A stretch of 64,000 nucleotides of DNA from Oceanospirillaceae bacterium. Lineage in GTDB: Bacteria > Pseudomonadota > Gammaproteobacteria > Pseudomonadales > Balneatricaceae. Shown here in pieces: positions 22,667 through 32,891 of the stretch. Every line of letters starts with the position of its first letter. Position 1 is the first letter of the stretch. Location of the stretch: contig JABSRB010000014.1 of assembly GCA_013215375.1 (NCBI GenBank), positions 55,417 through 119,416 of the forward strand, given 5' to 3'. The notes under the pieces are model-generated. The model was given only the letters and a program-made list of their open reading frames with translations, was not told the DNA's origin and did no database searches. Position numbers and translations under genes: made by a program.

Positions 22667-23557
22667 ATGCGCATTATTAAAGTCATACTGGCACTTGTTT
22701 TTCTTATCATCATGGCATTAATGCCGCTTAAGGTTAGCCAGTATCTAGGCCGGATGCTTGGAAAGTTTATGTATCGGTCTAAGAAATCACGTGCCTACCG
22801 TGTGTCTAAGGCTAATATAGGATTATCTTTCGCGCATTGGGATGAAGAAGCCCGTGAAGCACTGTTAGCCGATTCACTCAAACATACGGGGATGTCCTAT
22901 GCTGAAATGGGCATGTCATGGCTGTGGCCAACATCAATGTCGCTCTCTAAAGTAGTCAGCGTAACAGGTGAAGACATATTAGATGATGCGGTTGCGCAAG
23001 GAAAAGGGGTGATCATTATTGCGCCGCACATTGGTAACTGGGAAGTGCTCAATTTATATGCTTCTCAGAAATATGCCATCACTGTTCTTTATAAACAACC
23101 CAAGTTAAAATTTTTTGATTGGTTGATAAACAAAATGCGTAAACGCTTAGGCGGAGACATGGCTCCCGCCAATGCTAAAGGGGTGCGTCAACTAATGAAA
23201 AAGCTGCGTAGAAAGGGTGTCATTGCCATTTTGCCTGATCAAGAGCCGACAGAGGGCAGTGGTGAGTTTAGCCCTTTCTTTGGCCGCCCAGCGTATACCA
23301 TGACGTTGTTATCTCAGTTGGCTGCTAAAACAAAATGTAGTGTGATCTCTGGAGTCGCCATTAGAAAAGCGCATGGTAAAGGGTTTGATATTGAATTTAA
23401 AGCCTTGCACCAAGCCTTAGATAATACCGATTTAATCACCTCTATTGGCTGTATGAACAACAACATAGAGTTAATTGCTAAACAAAATCCAGAGCAGTAT
23501 CAATGGGAATATAAAAGGTTTAAACAATCGCCTCCTGATCTGCCCGATCTTTATTGA
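22667..23557 (+). CDS. Lysophospholipid/lipid A acyltransferase, LpxL-LpxM type
   Basis: A 296-residue inner-membrane acyltransferase. An N-terminal hydrophobic anchor (about 4-24) is followed by the catalytic HX4E motif at His121-Glu126 (APHIGNWEVL) and the downstream LPDQEPTEGSG motif. This family transfers acyl chains to lipid A, and the gene is the positional counterpart of the lauroyl acyltransferase in the Pseudomonas origin region. Whether the acceptor is lipid A or another lipid cannot be told from the sequence. Confidence 0.88.
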   Translation: MRIIKVILALVFLIIMALMPLKVSQYLGRMLGKFMYRSKKSRAYRVSKANIGLSFAHWDEEAREALLADSLKHTGMSYAEMGMSWLWPTSMSLSKVVSVTGEDILDDAVAQGKGVIIIAPHIGNWEVLNLYASQKYAITVLYKQPKLKFFDWLINKMRKRLGGDMAPANAKGVRQLMKKLRRKGVIAILPDQEPTEGSGEFSPFFGRPAYTMTLLSQLAAKTKCSVISGVAIRKAHGKGFDIEFKALHQALDNTDLITSIGCMNNNIELIAKQNPEQYQWEYKRFKQSPPDLPDLY

Positions 23558-23585
23558 GGCGGTTTTGAGCTAGCAGAAACGCCGT

Positions 23586-25034
23586 TTATCTTCGCCAAAA
23601 TATAGGCGTAAATAATATCAGCAAAGTGAATACTTCTAATCGTCCCAGTAACATAGAAAAACACAAAATCCATTTTGCAGTGTCGTTGATGCTGCCATAG
23701 TTCGCGGAGACCTCCCCAAGGCCTGGGCCCAAATTATTAAGCGTTGCAGCCACTGCTGACCATGCTGTGATTTGATCTAGGCCCGTTGCCATGATCGCTA
23801 ACAACATTATGATAAAGACCCCTACGTAGACAGAGAAGAACCCCCAGACCGCTTGTAATACCTTTTCTGAAATAGGTTTGTTACTAAGCTTCACTGAAAA
23901 GACTGCGTTTGGATGCACTAGGCGTTTTATCTCTCGATGTCCCTGTTTAAAAATTAATAACACTCTGATTATTTTCATTCCACCTGCGGTCGATCCGGCG
24001 CAGCCACCGGCGAATGCCGTTAATAAAAGCATGAAGGGTAATACTGTTGGCCAGCTCGAAAAATCAGTCGTAGCAAAGCCCGTGGTAGTGGCTATAGATA
24101 CGACCATAAAGACTGTATCGCTGATAGCTTTAGCAGGTTCATAAGATGTACTGACTAATAGTAACGTGGTCGCGAGTACTATTATTATCGTCAAAGTAGA
24201 TAAAAAGAACTTAACTTCAGGGTCTTGCCAGTAGTGTGAGAGGGACTTTCTGCGCCATGCAAAAAAATGCAGGCCAAAGTTCACCGCTGAAATTAGCATG
24301 AATACCACGCAAATCATCTCGATTAATTGGCTGTTAAAATAGCCAATACTCTCGTCATGTGTGGAGAAGCCTCCGATAGCCACTGTAGAGAAACTATGAG
24401 TAATGGCATCAAAAAAACTCATTCCCGCCAACCAATAACACAATGTGCAAACTACCGTTAATGTGGCATAGATATACCATAGGGCTTTTGCGGTCTCGGT
24501 AATCCTCGGGGTTAATTTGCTGTCTTTAACAGGGCCTGGTGTTTCTGCTCTGTACAATTGCATGCCACCAATGCCCAGCATCGGAAGAATTGCCACCGCC
24601 AGTACAATGATACCCATGCCGCCGAGCCACTGCAGCTGTTGTCGATAGAATAATATTGATTTGGGTAAGTCATCGATACCGGTTATGACGGTAGCACCTG
24701 TTGTTGTCAGCCCCGACATCGATTCAAAGACGGCATCGACAATACTTAGATTAAGTTCCTCGGTTAGCGCGAAGGGGATGGCACCAAAGATACTCAGTAC
24801 TAACCAAAACATCACAGTGACGACAAAGCCGTCTCTCGTGCGCAGTTCTTCTTTGACATTATAGGCTGGTAGCCAAAATACAAAACCGGTGGTTGCTGTT
24901 ATGGCTAGGCAGAGATAAAAGATAGCATGTACACCATCATTGTATATATGCGAGACAATTGCGGGGGGGATCATTGAAATACTAAAGACCATCAATAAGA
25001 TACCTAGTATTCTTAATATTATTCTGTAGTGCAT
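23586..25034 (-). CDS. trkH: Trk potassium uptake channel subunit TrkH
   Basis: A 482-residue polytopic membrane protein forming the potassium pore. It contains the four pore-loop repeats of the Trk/Ktr/HKT family, seen as SGLTTTGATV, STVAIGGFSTHD, SIATTTGFATTDF and NNLGPGLGEVS. The end RLEVFTLLILFTPIFWRR is typical. It works with TrkA, encoded 40 bases upstream, so the pair is one operon. Confidence 0.97.
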   Translation of the reverse strand: MHYRIILRILGILLMVFSISMIPPAIVSHIYNDGVHAIFYLCLAITATTGFVFWLPAYNVKEELRTRDGFVVTVMFWLVLSIFGAIPFALTEELNLSIVDAVFESMSGLTTTGATVITGIDDLPKSILFYRQQLQWLGGMGIIVLAVAILPMLGIGGMQLYRAETPGPVKDSKLTPRITETAKALWYIYATLTVVCTLCYWLAGMSFFDAITHSFSTVAIGGFSTHDESIGYFNSQLIEMICVVFMLISAVNFGLHFFAWRRKSLSHYWQDPEVKFFLSTLTIIIVLATTLLLVSTSYEPAKAISDTVFMVVSIATTTGFATTDFSSWPTVLPFMLLLTAFAGGCAGSTAGGMKIIRVLLIFKQGHREIKRLVHPNAVFSVKLSNKPISEKVLQAVWGFFSVYVGVFIIMLLAIMATGLDQITAWSAVAATLNNLGPGLGEVSANYGSINDTAKWILCFSMLLGRLEVFTLLILFTPIFWRR

Positions 25035-25074
25035 AGTATGTTTCGGCTCTGATCAGCGGGTATTGTATTTGTTA

Positions 25075-26451
25075 TTAGAAAAAGGCTAGGCCTACCTGAA
25101 ATAGTTTTTCTACTTCATTTATCTTGTTTTTATCCACCAAGAAAAGTATCAAATGATCATTGTTTTGCGCCACAACATGATCGTGTGCAATTAATACTTT
25201 ATCATCTCTGACGATAGCACCAATGGTAGTGCCTTCCGGTAGATCGATATCTCTTAGTGCGCGGCCTACTACTTTAGAGCTGCGTTCGTCACCGTGAGCT
25301 ACCACTTCTAGGACTTCTGCTGCACCTCTACGCAATGAGTGTGCGGCTGCCACATCACCTTTTCTCACGTGAGTCAAAAGGGCGCCTATGGTGGTTTGCT
25401 GAGGCGAGATAGCGATATCAATAACGCCGCCTTGTACTAGGTCGACATAGGCTGGATTGTTGATTAATGTCATTACTGTTTTAGCGCCCAATTTTTTAGC
25501 GAGCATGGAAGCCATTATGTTCGCTTCGTCATCGTTAGTCAGTGCGCAAAATACATCGGTATCTTCGATGTTTTCTTCTAACAGCAATTCTTTATCGGAG
25601 GCATTACCATGTAAAACAATCGTGTTGCTCAAGGTGTTAGCAAGTATGTTGCACCGGTCCATATAACGTTCAATGATCTTGACTTGAAATTTATCTTCTA
25701 TCATCGCTGCTAATCTGGCGCCTATGTTACCGCCGCCGGCGATTAGTATTCTCTTATAGGGATTGTCTAAACGTCTCAGTTCGCCCATTACTTGTAGAAT
25801 GTCTTCTGTTGCCGCGATGAAAAACACCTCATCATCCACTTCGATGATGGTGTCTCCCTGTGGAGTGATAGGGCTACCTTTTCGAAAAATCGCAGCGACT
25901 CTTGTGTCGACATTGGGCATATGCTGTTTTAAAAAGGAGATTTGATTTCCAACGAGTGGCCCACCATGATAAGCCTTTACTGCTACCAGTTGTGCTTTGC
26001 CATCAGCAAAGTCTAATACTTGTAGTGCGCCTGGTCTCTCAATTAGTCGCTTAACGCTCTGGGTCACCAATTGTTCTGGACTGATGATGACATCAATGGG
26101 AAGTGCATTTTTACAAAATATTTTCTTAGCGTGTTTTATGTAGTCATGACTACGTACTCGCGCTATTTTGGTTGGTGTGTTGTACATGGTTTGGGCTAAT
26201 TGGCAGGCCACCATGTTGACTTCGTCACTGCTGGTAACGGCAATTAACATGTCTGCATCTTCAGCACCTGCTCTTTCTAAGGTGCTTGGGTAAGAAGCCA
26301 TTCCCTCAATGGTACTTATATCCAGCCTGTCTTGAAGTTCCCTCAATCTCTCCGCATTAGAGTCAACAATAGTAATGTCATTTGCTTCACTGGCAAGGTT
26401 TTCAGCTAACGTACCGCCAACTTGCCCGGCGCCTAAAATTATTATCTTCAT
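25075..26451 (-). CDS. trkA: Trk potassium uptake regulator TrkA
   Basis: A 458-residue cytoplasmic NAD(H)-binding gate of TrkH. It has two RCK_N Rossmann folds, with dinucleotide motifs at about 5-10 (ILGAGQVGG) and about 233 ([12 protein letters not shown]), each followed by an RCK_C domain. The full-length tandem architecture indicates the TrkA rather than KtrA class. It lies immediately upstream of trkH and downstream of rsmB on the same strand. Confidence 0.97.
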   Translation of the reverse strand: MKIIILGAGQVGGTLAENLASEANDITIVDSNAERLRELQDRLDISTIEGMASYPSTLERAGAEDADMLIAVTSSDEVNMVACQLAQTMYNTPTKIARVRSHDYIKHAKKIFCKNALPIDVIISPEQLVTQSVKRLIERPGALQVLDFADGKAQLVAVKAYHGGPLVGNQISFLKQHMPNVDTRVAAIFRKGSPITPQGDTIIEVDDEVFFIAATEDILQVMGELRRLDNPYKRILIAGGGNIGARLAAMIEDKFQVKIIERYMDRCNILANTLSNTIVLHGNASDKELLLEENIEDTDVFCALTNDDEANIMASMLAKKLGAKTVMTLINNPAYVDLVQGGVIDIAISPQQTTIGALLTHVRKGDVAAAHSLRRGAAEVLEVVAHGDERSSKVVGRALRDIDLPEGTTIGAIVRDDKVLIAHDHVVAQNNDHLILFLVDKNKINEVEKLFQVGLAFF

Positions 26452-26504
26452 GGTTTTGCTCGTATGGATTAATGCGGATCGATATGTATTTTAATAATGG
26501 TAAC

Positions 26505-27809
26505 TTACAAATTTATTGTTTGCTTTTTGATCATAGCGTAATAGAAGCCATCGTGGCCACCTTGTTGTGGAAACAGTTGTCGTCCAAAATCTCTCTGTGT
26601 TCCCCAGTCTGCCTTAATTTCTTGATGCTGGGCGTTTTCATTATTCCTAATAAAGGCTGCGACTATCTTTTCGTTCTCCTGGGGGAATATTGAACATGTC
26701 GCATAAACAATTATTCCGCCTTCCGCTAACATGCTCCACATATTCTCTAAAATTTGCTTTTGCAATTTAGCGATGCTGTGGATGTCTTCGGGTTGTCTTA
26801 ATAGCTTTATGTCTGGGTTTCTTCTGATAACGCCTGTTGCGCTACAAGGTGCGTCCAGTAGTATTTTGTTAAATAACTTGCCGTCCCACCAGTCTTGTTT
26901 TGTGGCGTCTGCGATATGTAAGGGGCATGAGAGGTTCAGCCGCTCAAAGTTTTCAATGATTCTTTCTGCTCTTAATGGCTCTAATTCCAATCCTTGAATT
27001 TTAGCGGTCCCAGATGAAAGTTCTAATAGATGAATAAGTTTGCCGCCAGGAGCACTACAGGCGTCTAAAATGTTGTCACCCTCAGCAGGAGATATTAGTT
27101 GTGCTGCAAGTTGTGCTGCCTCATCCTGCACGCTGAACTTGCCTTCATCAAATCCCAGAATTTGAGTAATATCCATAGGTTTTGATAAAGTGACACCGTA
27201 TTCAGAGTATTTGCAATGATGACCTTGTAGTTCCTGTTCTTCTAATTCACTCAGAAATGTTTCACGTGAAACCTTTGCTGTGTTTATTCTAAGGGTGAGC
27301 GGAGGGTGCGCATCATTAGCTTCAAGTATTTGTTGCCAATGGTCTGGCCAGTTATTCATGAGTTTCTGAACAAACCATTCTGGATGGTTGTATTTAAAGG
27401 ATATATTGTTATCAAGAGCGGTGGTTATTTCTTCTTGCTTACGTAAGAAAGAGCGCAGGGCAGCATTAACAAACGATGTTGCCCACTGCTTATTCAACGT
27501 TTTGCAAACATCTACGGTTTCGCTAACGACGGCATGATCTGCGGTGTTTAACTTGTATAGTTGGTAGATGCCAATTAATAAAACAACTTTGATATCGACA
27601 TCTTTTTTTCTGATGGGCTTTGTGACAAGTTGATCTAAAATTGCTTCAAGACTGGGGAAGTGCCGCATCGTTCCATAGCAAAGCTCTTGCAGGTACGGCC
27701 TTTGTCCTTCCGGGCAAAGCTGCAGTTGTTTTTTCAATGTATATTTGAGAGCCCCCTGGTTGTTTAATAGAGGAGTTAGGGCCTTTACTGCTAAGTATCT
27801 TGCGTTCAT
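26505..27809 (-). CDS. rsmB: 16S rRNA m5C967 methyltransferase RsmB
   Basis: A 434-residue SAM-dependent RNA methyltransferase. An N-terminal NusB-like RNA-binding domain (about 1-135) precedes the Rossmann fold with DACSAPGGKLIHLLEL, the motif IV region DAPCSATGVIRRNPDIK and the second Cys motif VYATCSIFPQENE, giving the two catalytic cysteines of m5C enzymes. It is in the fmt-rsmB-trkA group. A parS-like site is embedded in the coding sequence at 27258-27273. Confidence 0.97.
   Translation of the reverse strand: MNARYLAVKALTPLLNNQGALKYTLKKQLQLCPEGQRPYLQELCYGTMRHFPSLEAILDQLVTKPIRKKDVDIKVVLLIGIYQLYKLNTADHAVVSETVDVCKTLNKQWATSFVNAALRSFLRKQEEITTALDNNISFKYNHPEWFVQKLMNNWPDHWQQILEANDAHPPLTLRINTAKVSRETFLSELEEQELQGHHCKYSEYGVTLSKPMDITQILGFDEGKFSVQDEAAQLAAQLISPAEGDNILDACSAPGGKLIHLLELSSGTAKIQGLELEPLRAERIIENFERLNLSCPLHIADATKQDWWDGKLFNKILLDAPCSATGVIRRNPDIKLLRQPEDIHSIAKLQKQILENMWSMLAEGGIIVYATCSIFPQENEKIVAAFIRNNENAQHQEIKADWGTQRDFGRQLFPQQGGHDGFYYAMIKKQTINL
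27258..27273. promoter_or_regulatory. parS: parS centromere-like site inside rsmB
   Basis: TGTTTCACGTGAAACC matches the bacterial parS consensus TGTTTCACGTGAAACA in 15 of 16 positions. ParB binds such sites near the origin to direct chromosome segregation. It lies within rsmB codons for VSRET, as many parS sites do within genes. It is 26 kb from the candidate origin. Confidence 0.9.
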
Positions 27810-27810
27810 T

Positions 27811-28782
27811 TTAGTCTGCTATGCTAGAAAATTGATTGTTGGGAAGAAATAGCTCTTTTTTTGCGTTAATAATTACTTTTGCTTCGAGTTGTTTTCCACC
27901 AGGCAGCTGTAGTCGGGTGATTAGCAGTCGGGTGTTGTTTAAACAACTTACTTCAATACCTTTTTTGTCTGCCTTAATAATAGTGCCTACCTTGATATAC
28001 GGGCTATCTGTAGGTACATTCACTTCCTTTGCAGCCCATATTCTAATAACTAACTCGTTTAAAGCTGAGTAAGCAACAGGCCGGGGGTTAAGGCCTCTTA
28101 CTTTCAAAGCAATTGCCGCAGCAGATTGGTTCCAATCAATGACACCTTCGGTCTTTTGCAGCTTTTCTGCGTAGTTCGCCAGGTTATTATCTTGTTTTAC
28201 TGGTTTGTGTAAACCCATTGATATTTCATTAATTGTCTTTATTAACTCATTGCTTCCCAACGGAATTAAACAGTCGTGAAGTTGTTGGCTGTTCATCTCG
28301 GATGAGATTTCAAGAGAAGCGCTATTTAGCATGTCGCCGGTATCTAGTCCTTTGTCCATCTGCATAATAGTCACCCCTGTGTGAGAGTCACCTGCTAAAA
28401 GAGATCTTTCAATCGGGGCAGCGCCGCGCCATCGGGGTAGTAAAGAAGCGTGTACATTGATGCAACCTAACGGAGGAGTGTCTAAAACTTTTTGCGGCAG
28501 TATCAAACCATAGGCTACAATCACCATGATATCGCCATTTAATGTTGCGAGTTGCTGTAAATCTTGATCGGCTTTGAAATTTGTTGGTTGATAAACGGGG
28601 ATGTCATGTGTCAACGCTATCTCTTTGACTGCGCTGAATTTAATTTTTTTACCGCGGCCTGATCGTCTATCGGGTTGGGTGTATACAGCGATCACTTCAT
28701 GTTGGCTGTTGATAAGCGAGGCTAGGTTTTGAGCAGCAAATTCTGGAGTGCCGGCAAAAATTATTTTTAAAGATTTTGACAT
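27811..28782 (-). CDS. fmt: Methionyl-tRNA formyltransferase
   Basis: Formylates initiator Met-tRNA using 10-formyl-THF. At 323 residues it has the catalytic set INVHASLLPRWRGAAPIERSL and MDKGLDTGDML, with the C-terminal OB-like domain. It starts 43 bases after def and ends one base before rsmB, so def-fmt-rsmB are an operon. Confidence 0.97.
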   Translation of the reverse strand: MSKSLKIIFAGTPEFAAQNLASLINSQHEVIAVYTQPDRRSGRGKKIKFSAVKEIALTHDIPVYQPTNFKADQDLQQLATLNGDIMVIVAYGLILPQKVLDTPPLGCINVHASLLPRWRGAAPIERSLLAGDSHTGVTIMQMDKGLDTGDMLNSASLEISSEMNSQQLHDCLIPLGSNELIKTINEISMGLHKPVKQDNNLANYAEKLQKTEGVIDWNQSAAAIALKVRGLNPRPVAYSALNELVIRIWAAKEVNVPTDSPYIKVGTIIKADKKGIEVSCLNNTRLLITRLQLPGGKQLEAKVIINAKKELFLPNNQFSSIAD

Positions 28783-28825
28783 GGTGTCCCTGTAAGTAAT
28801 GGGGGTTTCAATATTTAGTAAGATT

Positions 28826-29329
28826 CTATTGCTGTTTATGAAGCTTTTCTAATTTAGATTTTATTCTACTACGTTTTAATCTTGAGATATGATCGACGTA
28901 GAGTATCCCATTTAAATGATCTATTTCATGTTGTATGCACACGGCAAGTAATCCCGTCGCTTCAAATTGTTGCCCTTTAAAGTTCTTATCTAACGCGGTA
29001 ACTTTTATATGTTTAGGCCGTTGTAGTGTCTCGTAAAAACCAGGGATAGATAAACAACCCTCTTGTAAGTTATCAGAGTCACTATCGATGACTTCAAACT
29101 CTGGATTTATTAAAACTAAAGGGCTTTTTTGGTTATCGGATGTGTCAATGGTGATTATTCTTTTGTGAATATTCACTTGTGTTGCCGCTAAACCAACGCC
29201 TGGCGCCTCATACATTGTTTCAAACATATTTGAAATCAGCTTTTGAATTTCGTCATTGTTCTCTAGTACTGGGCTCGCAAGCGTTCTGAGGCGTTTATCT
29301 GGGTACTCAAGAATTGAAAGTAGTGCCAT
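28826..29329 (-). CDS. def: Peptide deformylase
   Basis: A metalloprotease that removes the formyl group from nascent proteins. The three motifs [17 protein letters not shown] (metal-binding Cys) and HEIDHLNG (metal-binding His residues) are all present. At 167 residues it is a type 1B enzyme. It is the first gene of the leftward def-fmt-rsmB-trkAH run and is divergent from the LysM gene across a 173-base promoter region. Confidence 0.98.
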   Translation of the reverse strand: MALLSILEYPDKRLRTLASPVLENNDEIQKLISNMFETMYEAPGVGLAATQVNIHKRIITIDTSDNQKSPLVLINPEFEVIDSDSDNLQEGCLSIPGFYETLQRPKHIKVTALDKNFKGQQFEATGLLAVCIQHEIDHLNGILYVDHISRLKRSRIKSKLEKLHKQQ

Positions 29330-29502
29330 TTTAAATTCCAGTATTTATGTTGGAGACCTAGCGGAAGTTGTATGTATTATACTGAGTGTTGTTTGCTTAA
29401 TGTTAGAAAAATCTGTGGTTTTTTTAAGTTATGCTTATTGGTGCTATCTGGTATATAATTTGCCCACTAAATGAGATGAATTTAAGGGTTGTTGAGGAAT
29501 TT

Positions 29503-30537
29503 ATGAACAAAGTTCATGTGGTAAATAAAGTTGTATCCTCCTTATTAATTGGGTTTTTCTGTGCTTCAGTAAGCGCTCAGGTGGCTCTGAAAAACGACCA
29601 TCCCAGTGAGTATTTGGTTAAGAAAGGCGACACCCTATGGGATATCGCTGGTGTGTTTCTAAAATCACCATGGTTATGGACCAGTATTTGGGAAAAGAAT
29701 GCCCAGATCAAAAATCCTCATCTCATTTATCCAAAGGATGTTATCTACTTAGTATACCGTGATGGGCAGCCTTACCTCAGCAAATCAAAGCCATCGTCGA
29801 ACAAGGTCTCTCCAAAAGTTCGAACAGTAAATAAATTCACGCCTATTACGGCCATCCCAAAAATTGCTCTGCAAGCCTTTGTATCCTCTCACCGTATCGT
29901 TGACTCTGCTAGAGTTGATAAAATGCCTTATATCCTTGCTGGTTCAGGTATGCGGGAGCTTATAGGTAAGGGCGATGAGGTCTTTGTCCGCGGAGTGCTG
30001 GATCCAGATTTTAATCACTATCACATATATCGTATCGGTAAGACATTTGGCGCTGAACAAGGATTCCCAACTAGCAATACAGAAATCATTAAAGTAGGCA
30101 CTCTTGATTTACTAGACAAGCAAGGCGATATTTCTAGGGGGATAGTGTCCCAATCAAAAGGACTGGTTAAAAAGGGTGATATCATTGTTAGAGCGCAGAA
30201 TTTATCACTGCAACCTCTTTATTATTTGGCTGCAGCCCCCTCTGATGTTTCGGGAAAAATCATTGCTGCCGTCAATGAAAAATTTCAGATCGCCAGATAT
30301 GATGGTGTTGTTCTAAACTTAGGTTTAGATGCAGGAATTACACCTGGACATGTGTTTAATATCATTAAAGCTCCAGTGGAAGTTGTTGATCCTAAAACTA
30401 AAGAATTGGTTACTATCTCAAACCAAATCTCTGGAAAGCTGATGGTGGTTAATGTTTTTGAAAATTTGAGCTATGGGATTGTTTTAAGTGCAACCAATGC
30501 TATTTTACCCGGTGACACTATAAACATGCTCAACTAA
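29503..30537 (+). CDS. LysM peptidoglycan-binding domain protein
   Basis: A 344-residue exported protein. The chosen ATG at 29503 has GAGG upstream and is followed by a clear signal peptide (KVVSSLLIGFFCASVSA); an in-frame upstream ATG at 29431 would put extra residues before it. A LysM domain at about 34-82 begins YLVKKGDTLWDIAGVFL. The rest is beta-rich without recognised catalytic residues. It is the counterpart of the LysM gene between def and dprA in Pseudomonas, and probably binds the cell wall in the periplasm. Confidence 0.9.
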   Translation: MNKVHVVNKVVSSLLIGFFCASVSAQVALKNDHPSEYLVKKGDTLWDIAGVFLKSPWLWTSIWEKNAQIKNPHLIYPKDVIYLVYRDGQPYLSKSKPSSNKVSPKVRTVNKFTPITAIPKIALQAFVSSHRIVDSARVDKMPYILAGSGMRELIGKGDEVFVRGVLDPDFNHYHIYRIGKTFGAEQGFPTSNTEIIKVGTLDLLDKQGDISRGIVSQSKGLVKKGDIIVRAQNLSLQPLYYLAAAPSDVSGKIIAAVNEKFQIARYDGVVLNLGLDAGITPGHVFNIIKAPVEVVDPKTKELVTISNQISGKLMVVNVFENLSYGIVLSATNAILPGDTINMLN

Positions 30538-30569
30538 AACTTCGTTGACCCATCGTCAATGAACAGGAG

Positions 30570-31667
30570 ATGGGTTTGCTTTCTGATATTAATAGACTAT
30601 TAATAGCCCTTAGCTTACAGCACGGAGTTGGCCGTCAGAGGATTAAAGCGATCTTCTCTAATGACGAGCTCAGCGCATCACCTGATTTCAACGTTTTACA
30701 AACCCATCTCAATTCTATTTGCTTCGCATCTATTCAGCAGTTCCTCGGTGGAGCTGGTGATGTCTATTCCAGAGTGCTACTTATCGAAGAGCAATGTAAT
30801 AATTTTGGTATTACAATGCTCAATTATGAAGATGCTAACTATCCTTTCCTTCTCAAACAGGTTCCTGATTACCCGCTTTATTTATTTGTTAAAGGGGATG
30901 TTGGAGTGCTGCATAAAGATCAAATCGCTATTGTTGGCAGCCGCAATGCTAGTAGCGCAGGCTTGCGTCATGCGTACGATTTTGCCAGAGGCCTATCGCA
31001 AAATGAGCTTGTGGTCACTAGTGGTATGGCTCTTGGTGTCGATAGTGCGGCTCATGCTGGCGCGATTGATGCTGGATTCTCAAGTATTGCGGTTATGGGT
31101 ACTGGTTTAGATACAGTATACCCAAAGCGTAATCATCGCCTTGCTCATAGGTTATTAGATAAAGGGTGCTGGGTTAGTGAGTACTTGCCTGGGTCTGCTC
31201 CTGTAGCGGCGAATTTTCCTCGGCGCAACCGTATAATTAGCGGGCTTGCCCTAGGCGTGTTGGTGGTAGAAGCTCGAATGAGAAGTGGTACTTTGATAAC
31301 AGCTAAAGCTGCTATTGAGCAAAACAGAGAAGTATTTGCATTGCCTGGGCCTATAGAATATCAGGGTAGCGCCGGATGCCATGATTTAATATCTCAAGGT
31401 GCTAAGTTGGTACAGCATGTTGACGATATCCTTATAGAAATAAAACCCCAAGTACAGCCTCTCTCGCTGCTCCAAGATATTATCCCAGTAACTTTGGAGC
31501 CCGCATTAGCTGCATTGCTAGATAATATTCAGTTCCAGCCGATGCAGTTTTCGGAAATTGCAAAGTTAACAAGTATTGGGCAAGCCGACCTGATATCGAT
31601 GTTAGTTGAATTGGAGTTGCATGGCTGTATAGAAAATAATGTTTTGGGGATTAATCGAATTAAATAA
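30570..31667 (+). CDS. dprA: DNA-processing protein DprA
   Basis: A 365-residue protein that loads RecA on incoming single-stranded DNA during natural transformation. The extended Rossmann fold shows IAIVGSRNAS, SGMALGVDSAAHAGA, TGLDTVYPKRNHRLA and FPRRNRIISGLA. A C-terminal winged-helix domain is present. AGGAG abuts the ATG directly, and the TTG two codons later has better spacing, so the true start may be 30576. It sits in a run with purE and tsaC. Confidence 0.95.
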   Translation: MGLLSDINRLLIALSLQHGVGRQRIKAIFSNDELSASPDFNVLQTHLNSICFASIQQFLGGAGDVYSRVLLIEEQCNNFGITMLNYEDANYPFLLKQVPDYPLYLFVKGDVGVLHKDQIAIVGSRNASSAGLRHAYDFARGLSQNELVVTSGMALGVDSAAHAGAIDAGFSSIAVMGTGLDTVYPKRNHRLAHRLLDKGCWVSEYLPGSAPVAANFPRRNRIISGLALGVLVVEARMRSGTLITAKAAIEQNREVFALPGPIEYQGSAGCHDLISQGAKLVQHVDDILIEIKPQVQPLSLLQDIIPVTLEPALAALLDNIQFQPMQFSEIAKLTSIGQADLISMLVELELHGCIENNVLGINRIK

Positions 31668-31745
31668 ATAGCGCTGATAATGGTTGAAATTTTTCTACTA
31701 GAACTGGACAATGGCAGGCAAATTTATCCTTGATTTGGAGTTCGT

Positions 31746-32258
31746 ATGTCACAAGCATTTATCGCTATTTTAATGGGGTCTGATTCAGACCTGCCTATCA
31801 TGAAAGCATCTCTTGCGGTACTTAGAAGTCTAGAAGTAAGCTTTGAAGTAAAAATTAGCTCCGCACATAGAACTCCGAGTTATACCCATGATTATGTAGT
31901 TGACGCTGACAAGCGCGGTGCCGTCGCATTTATCTGCGCTGCAGGTATGGCTGCTCATTTGGCTGGTGCTGTTGCAGCAGCGACAACTAAGCCGGTTATT
32001 GGCGTTCCGATTGAGTCATCTCTGGATGGTTTGGATGCCTTGCTATCCACCGTACAAATGCCTGGTGGTATTCCCGTTGCAACGGTCGCTATTGGTAAAG
32101 CTGGCGCAAAAAATGCCGCTTACCTTGCCGCTCAAATAATGGCTGTTGCAGATGCCGAGCTTGCCACTCGTATCATCGCTGATCGCGCGGCAAGCTGTGC
32201 TGCTGTTATTGAAAAAGACCAAGCACTACAAGAAATGCTTAAAAATGGTGAGGTTTAA
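31746..32258 (+). CDS. purE: 5-(carboxyamino)imidazole ribonucleotide mutase
   Basis: Converts N5-CAIR to CAIR in purine biosynthesis. The 170-residue protein shows the class I signature [21 protein letters not shown] and [23 protein letters not shown]. No purK is next to it, so the paired enzyme must be elsewhere. A GGAG site precedes the ATG. Confidence 0.97.
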   Translation: MSQAFIAILMGSDSDLPIMKASLAVLRSLEVSFEVKISSAHRTPSYTHDYVVDADKRGAVAFICAAGMAAHLAGAVAAATTKPVIGVPIESSLDGLDALLSTVQMPGGIPVATVAIGKAGAKNAAYLAAQIMAVADAELATRIIADRAASCAAVIEKDQALQEMLKNGEV

Positions 32259-32266
32259 GCTTTACC

Positions 32267-32827
32267 TTGAGTGCTAATTTGTCCTCTGTAGACATTGCCG
32301 TTGACGCCTTACAGCGTTGCGGTGTTGTCGCATATCCTACCGAAGCAGTCTGGGGTCTCGGTTGTGATCCTTTTGATTATAGCGCTGTTCAAAAAATTCT
32401 CGCTCTCAAAAATAGACCTGAACACAAAGGTCTAATTCTGGTTGCTGCTGATATAACGCAAATTACCCAGCTTTTGGCGCCATTATCTAAATCGCAGATT
32501 AATAAATTAATCTCCTCATGGCCTGGTCCTACTACATGGGTTATTGAAGATATTAATAATATCTACCCCAGTTGGATTAAAGGGCAGCACAGTTCTGTGG
32601 CTATTAGGGTAAGCAGTCATTCTACTATTAAGGCGCTCTGTAATGCCTTTGGCGGCGTTTTGGTCTCTACGTCGCTCAATCCCTCGGGAATGCCTTCCGC
32701 TGTCTCTGAGTCGCAATCTAGAGCGTATTTTGGAGATGAGGTCAGCTACTTTGTTGAAGGTGATGTAGACAAAAACTCCCAACCAAGCAAAATAATTATT
32801 CTTAATAGCGGCAAGCTCTTAAGGTAG
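32267..32827 (+). CDS. tsaC: Threonylcarbamoyl-AMP synthase (Sua5/YciO/YrdC family)
   Basis: Makes threonylcarbamoyl-AMP for the t6A37 modification of tRNA. The 186-residue protein has VVAYPTEAVWGLGCDPFD, KNRPEHKGLILV, WPGPTTWV and SLNPSGMPSA. The start is a TTG at 32267, just after purE; no in-frame ATG fits the conserved N-terminus. In Pseudomonas this gene is also between dprA and hemF. Confidence 0.95.
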   Translation: MSANLSSVDIAVDALQRCGVVAYPTEAVWGLGCDPFDYSAVQKILALKNRPEHKGLILVAADITQITQLLAPLSKSQINKLISSWPGPTTWVIEDINNIYPSWIKGQHSSVAIRVSSHSTIKALCNAFGGVLVSTSLNPSGMPSAVSESQSRAYFGDEVSYFVEGDVDKNSQPSKIIILNSGKLLR

Positions 32828-32891
32828 ATATTTAAAGTGACCACTCTGTTTTCTCATTTAATTAATTAAGTCTAAGATAAGGTCTTTTTTT

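Noticed and set aside
25360..25380. CACGTG-centred sequence in trkA as a third parS
   Set aside because: TCTCACGTGAGT differs from parS in several arm positions.
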